Source: Haloferax elongans ATCC BAA-1513
GTDB lineage: Archaea; Halobacteriota; Halobacteria; Halobacteriales; Haloferacaceae
Direction: 5' to 3'
Length of the DNA stretch: 64,000 nucleotides
NCBI RefSeq assembly: GCF_000336755.1
Contig: NZ_AOLK01000011.1
Span: 443,102 to 507,101, forward strand
In this document: piece after piece, positions 33,735-42,316 of the stretch
Position numbering within the stretch: the stretch's first letter is position 1
Layout of the letters: each line of letters starts with the position of its first letter
The notes under the pieces: generated by a model
What the model was told of the DNA's origin: nothing
What the model saw: only the letters and a program-made list of their open reading frames with translations
The model's database searches: none
Position numbers and translations under genes: made by a program

Positions 33735-34199
33735 ATGCGTCGACGAGATTTCTTGTGTGGTATTGCGGCTACCACCCCGATAGCTGTCGCAGGTTGTTCA
33801 GCAATCGCTGACAAAGATGAGACGGAAAAAACGACTCACCATCATGTTCGGTCAAGTACCATCCGAAATGGTGTTCCATCAGACATCAAGCAAACTGTGT
33901 TCATATTAGATCTCTTCGAGAAGGAGGGAACAGTAGAGATGTTGGTATCTCCACAGTTACATCTACAAAGAGACTACCAATCTGTGGCGAAGGAGACGAC
34001 AGTCAGTCTAGTCATTGATGATTTTGTTGACCAGTGGCAACAAAATTGGACAGAGCAAAGCGAATTAATCGGTTCTCTCACAGTCGAGTCGAAGCCTGAA
34101 TTCCCAGTTACAATCATTGCAAAAACAGAATTTGAGGGAGGGAGTTCAATTGAAACAAGTCGCTACGAACAAATTAGGTTTGCTTCAAAAACTGAATAG
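33735..34199 (+). CDS. Tat-exported lipoprotein of the accessory island
   Basis: A 154-residue lipoprotein, MRRRDFLCGIAATTPIAVAGC, with twin-arginine signal and lipobox Cys21. The mature part is beta-rich and includes TVEMLVSPQLHLQRDYQSVAKETTVSLVIDDF. No known domain. Codon use is AT-rich at third positions, unlike core genes here, which points to horizontal acquisition. It converges on the large secreted protein gene (stop codons 30 bases apart) and the two may form a functional pair. Confidence 0.75.
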   Translation: MRRRDFLCGIAATTPIAVAGCSAIADKDETEKTTHHHVRSSTIRNGVPSDIKQTVFILDLFEKEGTVEMLVSPQLHLQRDYQSVAKETTVSLVIDDFVDQWQQNWTEQSELIGSLTVESKPEFPVTIIAKTEFEGGSSIETSRYEQIRFASKTE

Positions 34200-34229
34200 C
34201 CCCAATAATATTATATTTTAAGAATTTAA

Positions 34230-35333
34230 TTATTCAAGTTCGTGTTTGTACACCACTTCTGTCTCTGCAGAAGTTGTGTATCCTGGGAGTTCCTGCCATG
34301 TTGATTTGTTGTACGCGGATCCAACTGCAGGTTTTTCATTAAGGTCGGAAATATCGTCTAAAATCCAACACTGACTCCCGAGATTCACGAGCAGGTCCCT
34401 ATTTGACTCGGCGTGATTAGTTGAGAACTCCCATACTGCATTGTTATTCTCCGAACTAGGTGTGACTTCCACATCTTGTTGGTCGTAGTCGAAGGTGACT
34501 GATGCAGAGGGACCACCAGTTCCGGTCAACGATAGTGTGAATTCATTGCTGTAACTTCCATTTTTAGGGTTATTCGGATAATAGCCCGATAGGCCGTCTT
34601 GACTTGGATTTGCATGATGGTTACCCCATCTGTGCTCTGCCTCCATTGAGGATGTGTAGTGTCCACTTACACACCCGCTACAATCATCGTAGTAAGCGTT
34701 ATGTGAGAAGATCGATCCCCACAGATTCTGATTCGGTTCTGAGTCATGATCATCTTCTAGCCGGTACAAATTACCCTGCAACTGGTTCTTCCCTAACTTG
34801 CAGTAGGTACTACTGATGATTTTATTATATTGGTGCCAATTATCACCAACATCGGGCTCAACATCACCTTCAGATTGAATCGATACATTCTGATTGTCCT
34901 TGCTGACTGCCGTTGTCTCCTCGAAAGATCGGACAACTGCGTCGAGCTCTGCATGGACACTTGCAGCAGAGTTCTCACTCGCGGACTCTTCAGAACTATT
35001 GACGGAGTTACCAGAGGTCTGACGACCGTCTTCATCAGCCTGATCGTAAGTACCGTACCCGATGTAGGTCATCGGTTTCCCACCTGTGCCAAACTTCTGG
35101 GCAAACCCTGCAACAAAATGATTCTCCAGATCAAAGGAGGGATATCCAGTCACAGCAGCAGCATCCGTGTGTGTAGAGGTTGCCGCTTCAAACCGCTGCC
35201 TATTCCGTTGTTTTAGGTCTTCGATATCACCCGGTTTAATTGGGTTCTCGGCTGTTCCTCTGAGAACAGCAACCTCGGAGCCTTGGCGCTTAGAAGTCTC
35301 TTTACCACTAACAGTTGAACTGAAGCCGGACAT
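34230..35333 (-). CDS. Putative secreted protein of the accessory island, Tat signal out of frame
   Basis: A 367-residue protein from the first in-frame ATG (MSGFSSTVSGKE). Upstream in the same frame the codons continue as KYGTRRGVLKGIAGGFL, a perfect Tat signal, but the frame has no start codon. One C fewer or more in the run at 35385-35390 would connect it to an ATG. The mature protein is rich in Ser, Asn and His with cysteine pairs (YYDDCSGCVSGHY, SQCWILDD), an HRWGNHHANP motif and a beta-rich end. It is presumably extracellular. Family not recognised. Confidence 0.7.
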   Translation of the reverse strand: MSGFSSTVSGKETSKRQGSEVAVLRGTAENPIKPGDIEDLKQRNRQRFEAATSTHTDAAAVTGYPSFDLENHFVAGFAQKFGTGGKPMTYIGYGTYDQADEDGRQTSGNSVNSSEESASENSAASVHAELDAVVRSFEETTAVSKDNQNVSIQSEGDVEPDVGDNWHQYNKIISSTYCKLGKNQLQGNLYRLEDDHDSEPNQNLWGSIFSHNAYYDDCSGCVSGHYTSSMEAEHRWGNHHANPSQDGLSGYYPNNPKNGSYSNEFTLSLTGTGGPSASVTFDYDQQDVEVTPSSENNNAVWEFSTNHAESNRDLLVNLGSQCWILDDISDLNEKPAVGSAYNKSTWQELPGYTTSAETEVVYKHELE

Positions 35334-35707
35334 CAGAAAGCCGCCAGCGATACCTTTCAGAACACCACGCCGTGTTCCATATTTGGGGGGACATACATTC
35401 GTATCTCTAACCTGTCAATGATAAATGTTTCTGAATTTGAATTTCAGCCAAATTCACATATTCAAATTTCTGTGTGGGTAACGGCACCCACAGATACTTT
35501 GCTAGCACGGGTCGCTTGACCGCTGCGCGGGAGCTGGGAACCAACCCCCATCGAGAAAATTCGTAGACAGATTTGTTTCTAATAGTAGAGGACGTTCTGC
35601 GGGGAGTCGCCACACCCAACTACGCTACCGAGTTTCGGGAGTACTCGATACCGCTCCAAAGCACTCTGAGGCACGTCTTTTTGGGGATTCGCCCCACCTA
35701 GTCCTGT
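35334..35707. other. Island right edge: out-of-frame Tat signal, inverted repeat, no other gene
   Basis: Contains the out-of-frame Tat signal codons (to about 35400), an AT-rich part with GAATTTGAATTTC-like repeats near 35434, and the inverted repeat TGTGGGT-AACGGC-ACCCACA near 35474. Composition returns to GC-rich by about 35490. No transposase or integrase is present. The stretch also supplies the promoter for chrA. Confidence 0.45.
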
Positions 35708-37123
35708 GTGACAGATTCGACGGATGAGTCTCCTGCGCCGAGGGAGACGGTGCCAAAGTCCGATGGCGGTTCGACAGCAACCGCCGCCTTCCGAGGCGAC
35801 CCTACGCCTGCCCGGCTTGTCGAAATCGTCCGCTTTTTCCTCAAACTCGGCATCGTCGGATTCGGCGGCCCGCTGGTTCACATCGCCATGATGGAAGACG
35901 AACTCGTCGGCGACGACGGGTGGATAGACCAGTCGCGGTTCATGGAAGGACTGGCCATCTGCAACACCCTTCCAGGTCCCGCATCGACGCAACTCGGTAT
36001 CCTCATGGGGTGGGTCCGCGCGGGGACCCTCGGCGCTATCGCGGCGGGGGCCGCGTTCATGCTCCCGACGTTCCTCCTCGTCGTCGGCTTCTCATATCTC
36101 TACTTTGCCTACGGAACGCTCCCGGCGAAGGAGGCGCTGTTCTACGGTATCAACCCCGTCGTCATCGGCCTCATCGCGGGCGCGTCGTTCCGAATGGGCA
36201 AGAGCGCGCTCGCCGAGGGCGAAATCGACCTCACGTTCGCGATACTGGACGACGAGTGGGAGATTGACCTTCGACTGGTCGTCCTCCTCGCGGCGACGCT
36301 CGCAGCAACTGTCGTCGTGAACCCGAACCCGCTCGTCGAGTTCGTCGTCGCCGGATTCGTCGCGCTCGGCTTCTACCGCCGCGACTGGCTCGCCGAGAAC
36401 GCTCGGGAACTCTCTCTTGCTGGCATCGCCACCGCTCTCGTCGGCGCACTCTGGTGGTTCCGTGACCGACTCGTGGGCTTCTTGATGGACCTCTCGTCCG
36501 GAGAGTCGGCGACCGGAATCGGAAGCGTGGTCGCGGGTGTCGCCGCCGCACTCTGGGCGAACACGTGGGTCAAACTCTTCTTGTTTATGCTCTACACCGG
36601 GTCGTTCATCTACGGCGGCGGACTGGTTCTCATCCCCTTCATCGAGAAGTACGTCGTCGCCGAGTTCGGGTGGCTCACCGGCAGTCAGTTTGTCGATGGC
36701 ATCGCTATCGGGCAACTCACGCCCGGCCCGGTGGTGATGACCACGGCCTTCGTCGGGTACGCGTTGATGCTTCCCGAAGGCGTCCCTACAGCCGTCCTCG
36801 GCGCGTTCGTCGCCATGCTCGGGGCGTTCGCCCCCTCCTTTCTCTTCGTCACGATTCTGTTTCCCTACTTCGCGCGTATCCGCGACAACAAGGTTGTACA
36901 GACGGCGCTCGTCGGCGTCAACGCGGCCGTCGTCGGGGCGATTTTGGGCGCGACCGTTTCACTCGCGGGCGATGCCTTCGTCGTCCCCGCTACCGGCGCG
37001 TTCGACCCGTTCAGAATCGGACTGGGTATCGCCACGTTCGCGCTTTTCGTTCGCGGTACCAGTGCGGTCCGGCTCATCATCGGGGGAGCCCTCGTCGGTG
37101 CGGGCGTGTACTTCGTCTTCTGA
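35708..37123 (+). CDS. chrA: Chromate transporter ChrA family protein
   Basis: A 471-residue membrane protein with two homologous CHR halves. The first has GFGGPLVHIAMMEDELV ... FMEGLAICNTLPGPASTQLGILMG and the second has GSFIYGGGLVLIPFIEKYVV ... FVDGIAIGQLTPGPVVMTTAFVGY. This is the long ChrA form, which exports chromate, though many homologues have no demonstrated role. It starts with GTG 35708 and is followed closely by a convergent gene. It marks the return to core-like sequence after the AT-rich island. Confidence 0.9.
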   Translation: MTDSTDESPAPRETVPKSDGGSTATAAFRGDPTPARLVEIVRFFLKLGIVGFGGPLVHIAMMEDELVGDDGWIDQSRFMEGLAICNTLPGPASTQLGILMGWVRAGTLGAIAAGAAFMLPTFLLVVGFSYLYFAYGTLPAKEALFYGINPVVIGLIAGASFRMGKSALAEGEIDLTFAILDDEWEIDLRLVVLLAATLAATVVVNPNPLVEFVVAGFVALGFYRRDWLAENARELSLAGIATALVGALWWFRDRLVGFLMDLSSGESATGIGSVVAGVAAALWANTWVKLFLFMLYTGSFIYGGGLVLIPFIEKYVVAEFGWLTGSQFVDGIAIGQLTPGPVVMTTAFVGYALMLPEGVPTAVLGAFVAMLGAFAPSFLFVTILFPYFARIRDNKVVQTALVGVNAAVVGAILGATVSLAGDAFVVPATGAFDPFRIGLGIATFALFVRGTSAVRLIIGGALVGAGVYFVF

Positions 37124-37138
37124 CGTGGCGGCCCTGTG

Positions 37139-37792
37139 TCACCCCTCGCAGTACGTCTCGCGCATCGTCCGCGCGAACAGTCCCGCCTTGTCGAACGCGA
37201 TAGCGACGAGGACGAACGACTCGTCCAAGGGACGCATCACGAACACCTCTCGGGGGGCGTCGGGAGCGTCGGCCTGCTCGTCCACTCTCCCCACGAGCGG
37301 GTCCAGTGGGAGAACGCCGTCTCTGAACTCCTCGAACAGGTCGCGCGCGCCGGACTGTTTGGCAAAGACGTAGAGCACCGCGTTCGGGTCGCGCTCGGTA
37401 CTGTAGGTAACGCGCGAGCCCATCGCTTCCCCGGCGTCTTGGACCGACCGCCACGTCTCTTTGGCGGCGTCGAACAGTCCCGTCGTGGCCCCGACGAACC
37501 GGAATCGCGTCTCGTCGAGAATATCGAGCGACGCAAAGCGGGGGTCGCCGTCGTCCCACGCGAGCGTCGCGTCCACTACGTGTCCGGGTTCGAGCGCCGC
37601 GACAGTCTCGGCGAGTTCTCCCTCGTACCCGTCGGACGGGACGTACGTCGGCGAAAATGCCTCCTCGGCCTCGGTCGCGGTACTGGGGTCGGACCAGTCC
37701 ACGTCGTCGTCGGGGCGTTCGAGCAAGAGCGTCTCATCTCGGTCCCGCGGACTGCGGTAGACCCGAAACTGTCCGGCCGTCGTGACCTCCAT
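37139..37792 (-). CDS. Conserved haloarchaeal protein (DUF6663-like)
   Basis: A 217-residue acidic soluble protein. The N-terminus MEVTTAGQFRVYRSPRDRDETLLLERPDD begins a beta-rich domain, and a second half holds RDPNAVLYVFAKQSGARDLFEEFRDG and FVLVAIAFDKAGLFARTMRETYCEG. I tentatively recall this as DUF6663. Function unknown, with no membrane segment or metal motif. Convergent with chrA. Confidence 0.7.
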   Translation of the reverse strand: MEVTTAGQFRVYRSPRDRDETLLLERPDDDVDWSDPSTATEAEEAFSPTYVPSDGYEGELAETVAALEPGHVVDATLAWDDGDPRFASLDILDETRFRFVGATTGLFDAAKETWRSVQDAGEAMGSRVTYSTERDPNAVLYVFAKQSGARDLFEEFRDGVLPLDPLVGRVDEQADAPDAPREVFVMRPLDESFVLVAIAFDKAGLFARTMRETYCEG

Positions 37793-37867
37793 GGCCGCGG
37801 CTACTCGACGGACGAAAATACGACTACCGGTCCGGTGTGCGTGTCCGAAAAAGGAGAACCGTGTGGC

Positions 37868-39352
37868 TCAGTCGTCGTCGTCAGCGAACGACGCGATAGC
37901 GCCGCGAAGACCGGCTTGCGTGTCCGAACCTTCCTTCGTGATTCGCCACCCGGTCAGTCCCATGACGACGAGAATGACAGGCGAGAGGAATCCGAGGAAG
38001 TAGTACGGCGCGTACTGGAGCGTCGGCACGCCGAGCACGTCGGCCATGTAGGCACCACCAGTCCCCCACGGGATGAGCGCGCTGGTAGTCGTCCCGGCGG
38101 ATTCGACGGCCCGCGAGAGGTTCCGGCTTTCGAGTTCGAAGTCGTCGTAGAGGCCGCGGAAGCTCATTCCGGGGACGACGATACTCATGTACTGGTCTGC
38201 CGCGATGGCGTTCATCGCCAGCGACGAGGCGGCCGTCCCGACGGTGAGCGAGGCGACCGAGGTCAGCACGACTCGAAGTTTGTGCGCGATGACGGCGATG
38301 CAGCCGGTTCGTTCGAGGATGCCACCCAGCGAGAGCGACGCGATGATGACGGTCATCGTCCACGACGACCCGAGGAGACCGTCCGAGTCGAGCAGCGAAT
38401 CGACCGTCTCGACGCCAGTCGCAGGCTCAGTGCCAGCAAATGCGACGTTCCACGCGCCGACGAAGGTGTCGATGGCGACGGGACCTTGTATGAACAACTG
38501 GGTGAGCGTCCCGGCGACGACGCCCGCGATGATCGACGGCAGCGCGGGGTAGCCGCGAAGCGCGAGCACGAACGTGACCACGAGCGGCGCGAAGACGAGC
38601 GGCGAGAGGACGTACGACCCCGCGAGCGCCGTCTGAATCTCGGCGACGCGACCCGCGGGAATGTTCCCCGTGGCCGTGAGACCGAGGGCGGTGTAGGCGA
38701 CGAGCGAGATGGCGAGCGCGATGCTCGTCCCGACGCGCATCGTCCGCACGTGAGTCAGGAGTTCCGTGTTGGTGACGGCGGCAGCGAGGTTCGTCGTGTC
38801 CGAGAAGGGCGACACCTTGTCACCGGTGTACGCCCCCGTCAGGACTGCACCCGCGGTCATCGCGTTCGGCATGCCGAGACCGGACCCGATGCCGATGAAG
38901 GCGACGCCGAGGGTTGCGGCCGTCGTCCACGACGACCCGATAGCGAAGGTGACGATAGCCGAAAGCAGCGTCGCAACGGGCAGGAACACCGCCGGTGAGA
39001 GGAAGTCCAGCCCGTAGTAGATGAGCGCGGGAATCGTCCCTGCCGCGGTCCACGTCGAGATGAGCATGTAGACGACGAGGAGGATGAGCAGTGCGGACAT
39101 CCCCATGTTGATGCCATCCCGGATACCCTCCGAGAGGCGCGACCACGGGATGCCGAGCCAGTATCGTCCGACCGCACCGGTGAGGATGATACCCCACAGG
39201 AGCGGCAACTGCGGGTCGAGGCCGAGCCAGATGACCCCGACACTCAGGAAGACGAGCATCCCGACGACGGGCACGAGCGCCTGCATGAGCGACGGTCGCT
39301 CATCCTCGGGGATGTCGTCGTAGGTCAGCGGTTCGAACGAGAGAGTTGCCAT
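37868..39352 (-). CDS. nhaC: Na+/H+ antiporter NhaC family
   Basis: A 494-residue membrane protein with about 12 helices of the NhaC family (ion transporter superfamily). Family motifs include TFAIGSSWTTAATLGVAFIGIGSGLGMP, TGAYTGDKVSPFSDTTNLAAAV, and SLAMNAIAADQYMSIVVPGMSF near the end. It extrudes Na+ in exchange for H+, an obvious need in a halophile. A few relatives exchange malate/lactate or arginine/ornithine, so the substrate is probable rather than certain. Monocistronic. Confidence 0.9.
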   Translation of the reverse strand: MATLSFEPLTYDDIPEDERPSLMQALVPVVGMLVFLSVGVIWLGLDPQLPLLWGIILTGAVGRYWLGIPWSRLSEGIRDGINMGMSALLILLVVYMLISTWTAAGTIPALIYYGLDFLSPAVFLPVATLLSAIVTFAIGSSWTTAATLGVAFIGIGSGLGMPNAMTAGAVLTGAYTGDKVSPFSDTTNLAAAVTNTELLTHVRTMRVGTSIALAISLVAYTALGLTATGNIPAGRVAEIQTALAGSYVLSPLVFAPLVVTFVLALRGYPALPSIIAGVVAGTLTQLFIQGPVAIDTFVGAWNVAFAGTEPATGVETVDSLLDSDGLLGSSWTMTVIIASLSLGGILERTGCIAVIAHKLRVVLTSVASLTVGTAASSLAMNAIAADQYMSIVVPGMSFRGLYDDFELESRNLSRAVESAGTTTSALIPWGTGGAYMADVLGVPTLQYAPYYFLGFLSPVILVVMGLTGWRITKEGSDTQAGLRGAIASFADDDD

Positions 39353-39425
39353 TACCGGTACCGTCTTCCATGGTAGGTAATTTCAATCTGGCCCTTTGTA
39401 GGCTATAAATAACCGTTATCGTTAC

Positions 39426-40823
39426 TCAATCATCCAACCCAGATGATGCGTTTCGAAACAATGAGTCAAGAATTTCCGGTGTCGTTGGATGATACGCCCG
39501 GTCTGGAAGGTCGCGCACATCGAGTTCCATCTCGACGGCGACCTGCATCGTCTTCGCCATCACGTCGGCGTGATAGTGGAGACCCTGATAGCCGAGGACG
39601 GTTCCGTCGCGTCCGACAACGAGACTCGCCAATCCTTTCGGCGTCGCCTTGGTCTTGAACACGCCGTCGTCGCGGGCTTCTTGGGTGACGACCACGTGGT
39701 CGAGACTCGCCTCGTTCGCCGACGCTTCCGAGTGGCCGACGCGGGCGTAGGGGTACACTGTCGCCCCAGAGAAGATGACGTGATGGTGGACGTTGTGGTA
39801 CGCTATGAGTTCACCACCGCGAACGTCGGCGAGGATGTTGTCGGCGGCGACGAAGCCCTGTTCCTTGGCGACGTGGAGAATCGGCTCCTTGCCGTTCGCG
39901 TCGCCCACGACATACACCCGGTCGTCGTCCACGGCGCGCATCGTGTCGTCCACCCAGTCCTCGCCCGGCGAGATGCCCGCTGCGTCGAGGTTCAGGCCGT
40001 CGATGTTTGGCTCTCTCCCGGTGAACAAGAACATCTCGTCGCCCTCGACTGCCGACCCGTCGTCGAGGTGGAGGCGAACACCTCCGTCGTCGGTCTGTTC
40101 GACGCGCTCTTCGTACACTTCAGTTCGAATCTCGACGCCGAAGTCGTCGCGGTAGATGTCCAGCAACGCCTCGCCGAACTCGGGGTCGGCCTCGTCGATT
40201 GGGCGTTCGTCGTGCTCGATAACTGTGAGGTCGACGCCCGCCTCTGCGAGATACGGGACGAGTTCGAGACCGACGTAGCCGAATCCCATCACGACGCCTG
40301 AGTCGGGGAGGTCGGTCGCGTCGAGCACGTCGGCGCTGGTCAAAAAGCCGACCTCGTCGAGGCCGGGAAGGTCAGGGACGAACGGCGACGACCCGGTGGC
40401 GACGACGACGTAGTCTGGGTCGAACTCACGGTCACCAGCCCGGATGCGACGCTCGTCGACGAACTGGCCACGCTCGCGGACGAGTTCGACGCCATCCGTC
40501 TCGGCTAGCTTTCGGACCGCGGCCCGGCGGTGACTGGCGAACCCCGAGATGTGTTCGTCTTTCGTCTCGACGACTGCATCGAGGTCCATCTCGGGCGCGT
40601 CACCATCGAGTCGGTGGTCGTGCCGTGCTTGATAGTGATGCCCCGCCGCCGAGAGCAGTTCCTTGGATGGCATACAACCGCGGAGGATGCAGAGCCCGCC
40701 CGCCGGGTCGCCGTCGTCGACGAGCGTGAGTCGGTCGATGTCGTCGCCGACGTGCGAGACCAGTTTGTCCGCGACGGCGACCCCGGCGCTCCCGTAGGCA
40801 CCGATGATGAGTACGTGTGTCAT
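39426..40823 (-). CDS. Pyridine nucleotide-disulfide oxidoreductase (dihydrolipoyl dehydrogenase-like)
   Basis: A 465-residue FAD- and NAD(P)-dependent enzyme. The N-terminal FAD motif is VLIIGAYGSAG, a weak form of GxGxxG. The redox disulfide CILRGCMPSK replaces the usual CLNxGCIPSK. The NAD site is VVMGFGYVGLELVPYLAEAG and the C-terminal dimer domain ends HADVMAKTMQVAVEMELDVRDLPDRAYHPTTPEILDSL. No E2 or other dehydrogenase subunit is near, so it is not obviously part of a 2-oxoacid complex. It may reduce a low-molecular-weight disulfide. Confidence 0.85.
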   Translation of the reverse strand: MTHVLIIGAYGSAGVAVADKLVSHVGDDIDRLTLVDDGDPAGGLCILRGCMPSKELLSAAGHHYQARHDHRLDGDAPEMDLDAVVETKDEHISGFASHRRAAVRKLAETDGVELVRERGQFVDERRIRAGDREFDPDYVVVATGSSPFVPDLPGLDEVGFLTSADVLDATDLPDSGVVMGFGYVGLELVPYLAEAGVDLTVIEHDERPIDEADPEFGEALLDIYRDDFGVEIRTEVYEERVEQTDDGGVRLHLDDGSAVEGDEMFLFTGREPNIDGLNLDAAGISPGEDWVDDTMRAVDDDRVYVVGDANGKEPILHVAKEQGFVAADNILADVRGGELIAYHNVHHHVIFSGATVYPYARVGHSEASANEASLDHVVVTQEARDDGVFKTKATPKGLASLVVGRDGTVLGYQGLHYHADVMAKTMQVAVEMELDVRDLPDRAYHPTTPEILDSLFRNASSGLDD

Positions 40824-40925
40824 ACTGTGTCGCGCGAGCGGAGAGCGCTTAGTCGTTGGGACGGGGTGCGCGGAAATCGCACTGCTGGTCGGGATTTCGT
40901 CCAGCGAAAAACGTTTGAAGCTCGT

Positions 40926-41882
40926 TTACCGCGAGATGCCGTCGCCTTCGTCGGCGACGACGCGCTCGATGTCTTCGGGCGTGACGACAGCCACGTCGCC
41001 CTCGATAGTTCGCTTGAACGACGCTGTCGCCGAGGCCCACTGCAGCGAGTCGGCGACGTCACCGCCGTCGAGGTGCTTGGCAAGGTAGCCACCGACGAAG
41101 GCGTCCCCCGTGCCGATTGCATCGTGTGTTTCGGCCTCGTAGACACCCTGCTCGTACACGTCGCCGTCAGAGAACGCGAGCGACCCGTCCGCACCACGGG
41201 TGACGACGACCGTCTCGAAGTCGTAGTCGGCCGCGAGCCCGCGAGCGATGGATTCGGCGTCGCCGTCGCGTCCGAGGACGGTTTCAGCGTCGCGCTGGGC
41301 GGCGAACAGCACGTCGATGGCGTCGAACAGGTCGCGGTACACCGCGGCGGCCTCGTCGGGAGTCCAGAGTTTCGTCCGGTAGTTCAGGTCGAACGCGGTA
41401 GTCGTCCCCGCTTCTTGGGCCGCTTCGAGCACGTCTTTCGTCGTCTCGTGGAGCGTCTCGGAGAGCGCGGGCGTGATACCACTGGTAAAACACACGTCGG
41501 CGTCGCGGACGGTATCGAGGTCGATTTCGCCCGTTTCGAGAGTCGTCACCGCGGCGTCACCGCGGTCGTAGACGACGTTCGTCGGTCGCGGTTCGACACC
41601 GTGTTCGAGGTAGTAGAGGCCCTGTCGGTGTTCGTCATCCCAGACGACGCCATCGGTGGCGACGCCGTGGCTTCGCAGTTCGCCCACGACGCGGCGGCCG
41701 AGCGGTGAGTCTGGGAGTTTCGAGAACCACGCCGCATCCCAGCCGAGTCGGGCGGCGGCGACGGCGACGTTACTCTCTGCGCCGCCAGCCTGGACTTCGA
41801 ACTCGCGGGCAGTTTCGAGTCGCTCGCCACGCGGCGGCGACAGGCGAAGCATCGTCTCGCCGAAGGTCACGAGGTCGGTCAT
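40926..41882 (-). CDS. kdgK: 2-keto-3-deoxygluconate kinase (PfkB family)
   Basis: A 318-residue PfkB-type sugar kinase that phosphorylates KDG to KDPG in the semi-phosphorylative Entner-Doudoroff pathway used by haloarchaea for glucose. The N-terminal [41 protein letters not shown] and the C-terminal anion hole and catalytic base in [14 protein letters not shown] identify the family. The KDG assignment rests on resemblance to KdgK as I recall it in Haloferax and on the lack of fructose kinase features. Monocistronic. Confidence 0.82.
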   Translation of the reverse strand: MTDLVTFGETMLRLSPPRGERLETAREFEVQAGGAESNVAVAAARLGWDAAWFSKLPDSPLGRRVVGELRSHGVATDGVVWDDEHRQGLYYLEHGVEPRPTNVVYDRGDAAVTTLETGEIDLDTVRDADVCFTSGITPALSETLHETTKDVLEAAQEAGTTTAFDLNYRTKLWTPDEAAAVYRDLFDAIDVLFAAQRDAETVLGRDGDAESIARGLAADYDFETVVVTRGADGSLAFSDGDVYEQGVYEAETHDAIGTGDAFVGGYLAKHLDGGDVADSLQWASATASFKRTIEGDVAVVTPEDIERVVADEGDGISR

Positions 41883-41986
41883 GCAGATGCGTTCGACGGC
41901 ACTGTATAAACGTCCGGCGTTGGCGTCGAATCACGCGACTGAGTCGGTGTGTTGCCGTCAGCGCGACGCTCCCCGTCTCTGGTTCC

Positions 41987-42289
41987 TTACGCCCCGGTCA
42001 GCCGCCGGACGAGGTAGATAAACGAGATTGGAAGACTGAGGAAGGGAATCCCGATGAGGTAGTACAGCGGAGACGGTATCCAGTTCGACTCGCGGGCCAG
42101 CCTGATGCGGTCCATGTGAAGCGCGGCCGGGCCGACGATGACGGCGAGTACCGTGCCGTAGAATCGAATCGCCTCGCCGACGGGGTCGGCCCACGGGGGG
42201 ACGCTCGGTCCGGTCGCGGCGGTAAAGAGGTACGAAACCACCAAAACCAGCGGCCCGAACAGAATGCCGACGAAGACCAGCGGGTGCAT
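41987..42289 (-). CDS. Small membrane protein downstream of mutL
   Basis: A 100-residue hydrophobic protein with three membrane helices (LVFVGILFGPLVLVVSYLF, FYGTVLAVIVGPAALHM, LYYLIGIPFLSLPISFIYLV). No recognised family. It follows mutL on the same strand after 27 bases, so it is probably co-transcribed with mutSL, although nothing suggests a role in repair. Confidence 0.75.
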   Translation of the reverse strand: MHPLVFVGILFGPLVLVVSYLFTAATGPSVPPWADPVGEAIRFYGTVLAVIVGPAALHMDRIRLARESNWIPSPLYYLIGIPFLSLPISFIYLVRRLTGA

Positions 42290-42316
42290 CGGTTCGTCTC
42301 TCTCGGCGGCCTGACT

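Noticed and set aside
35407..35619. 70-codon frame on the - strand at the island edge
   Set aside because: No domain, no promoter, mixed composition. Probably chance.
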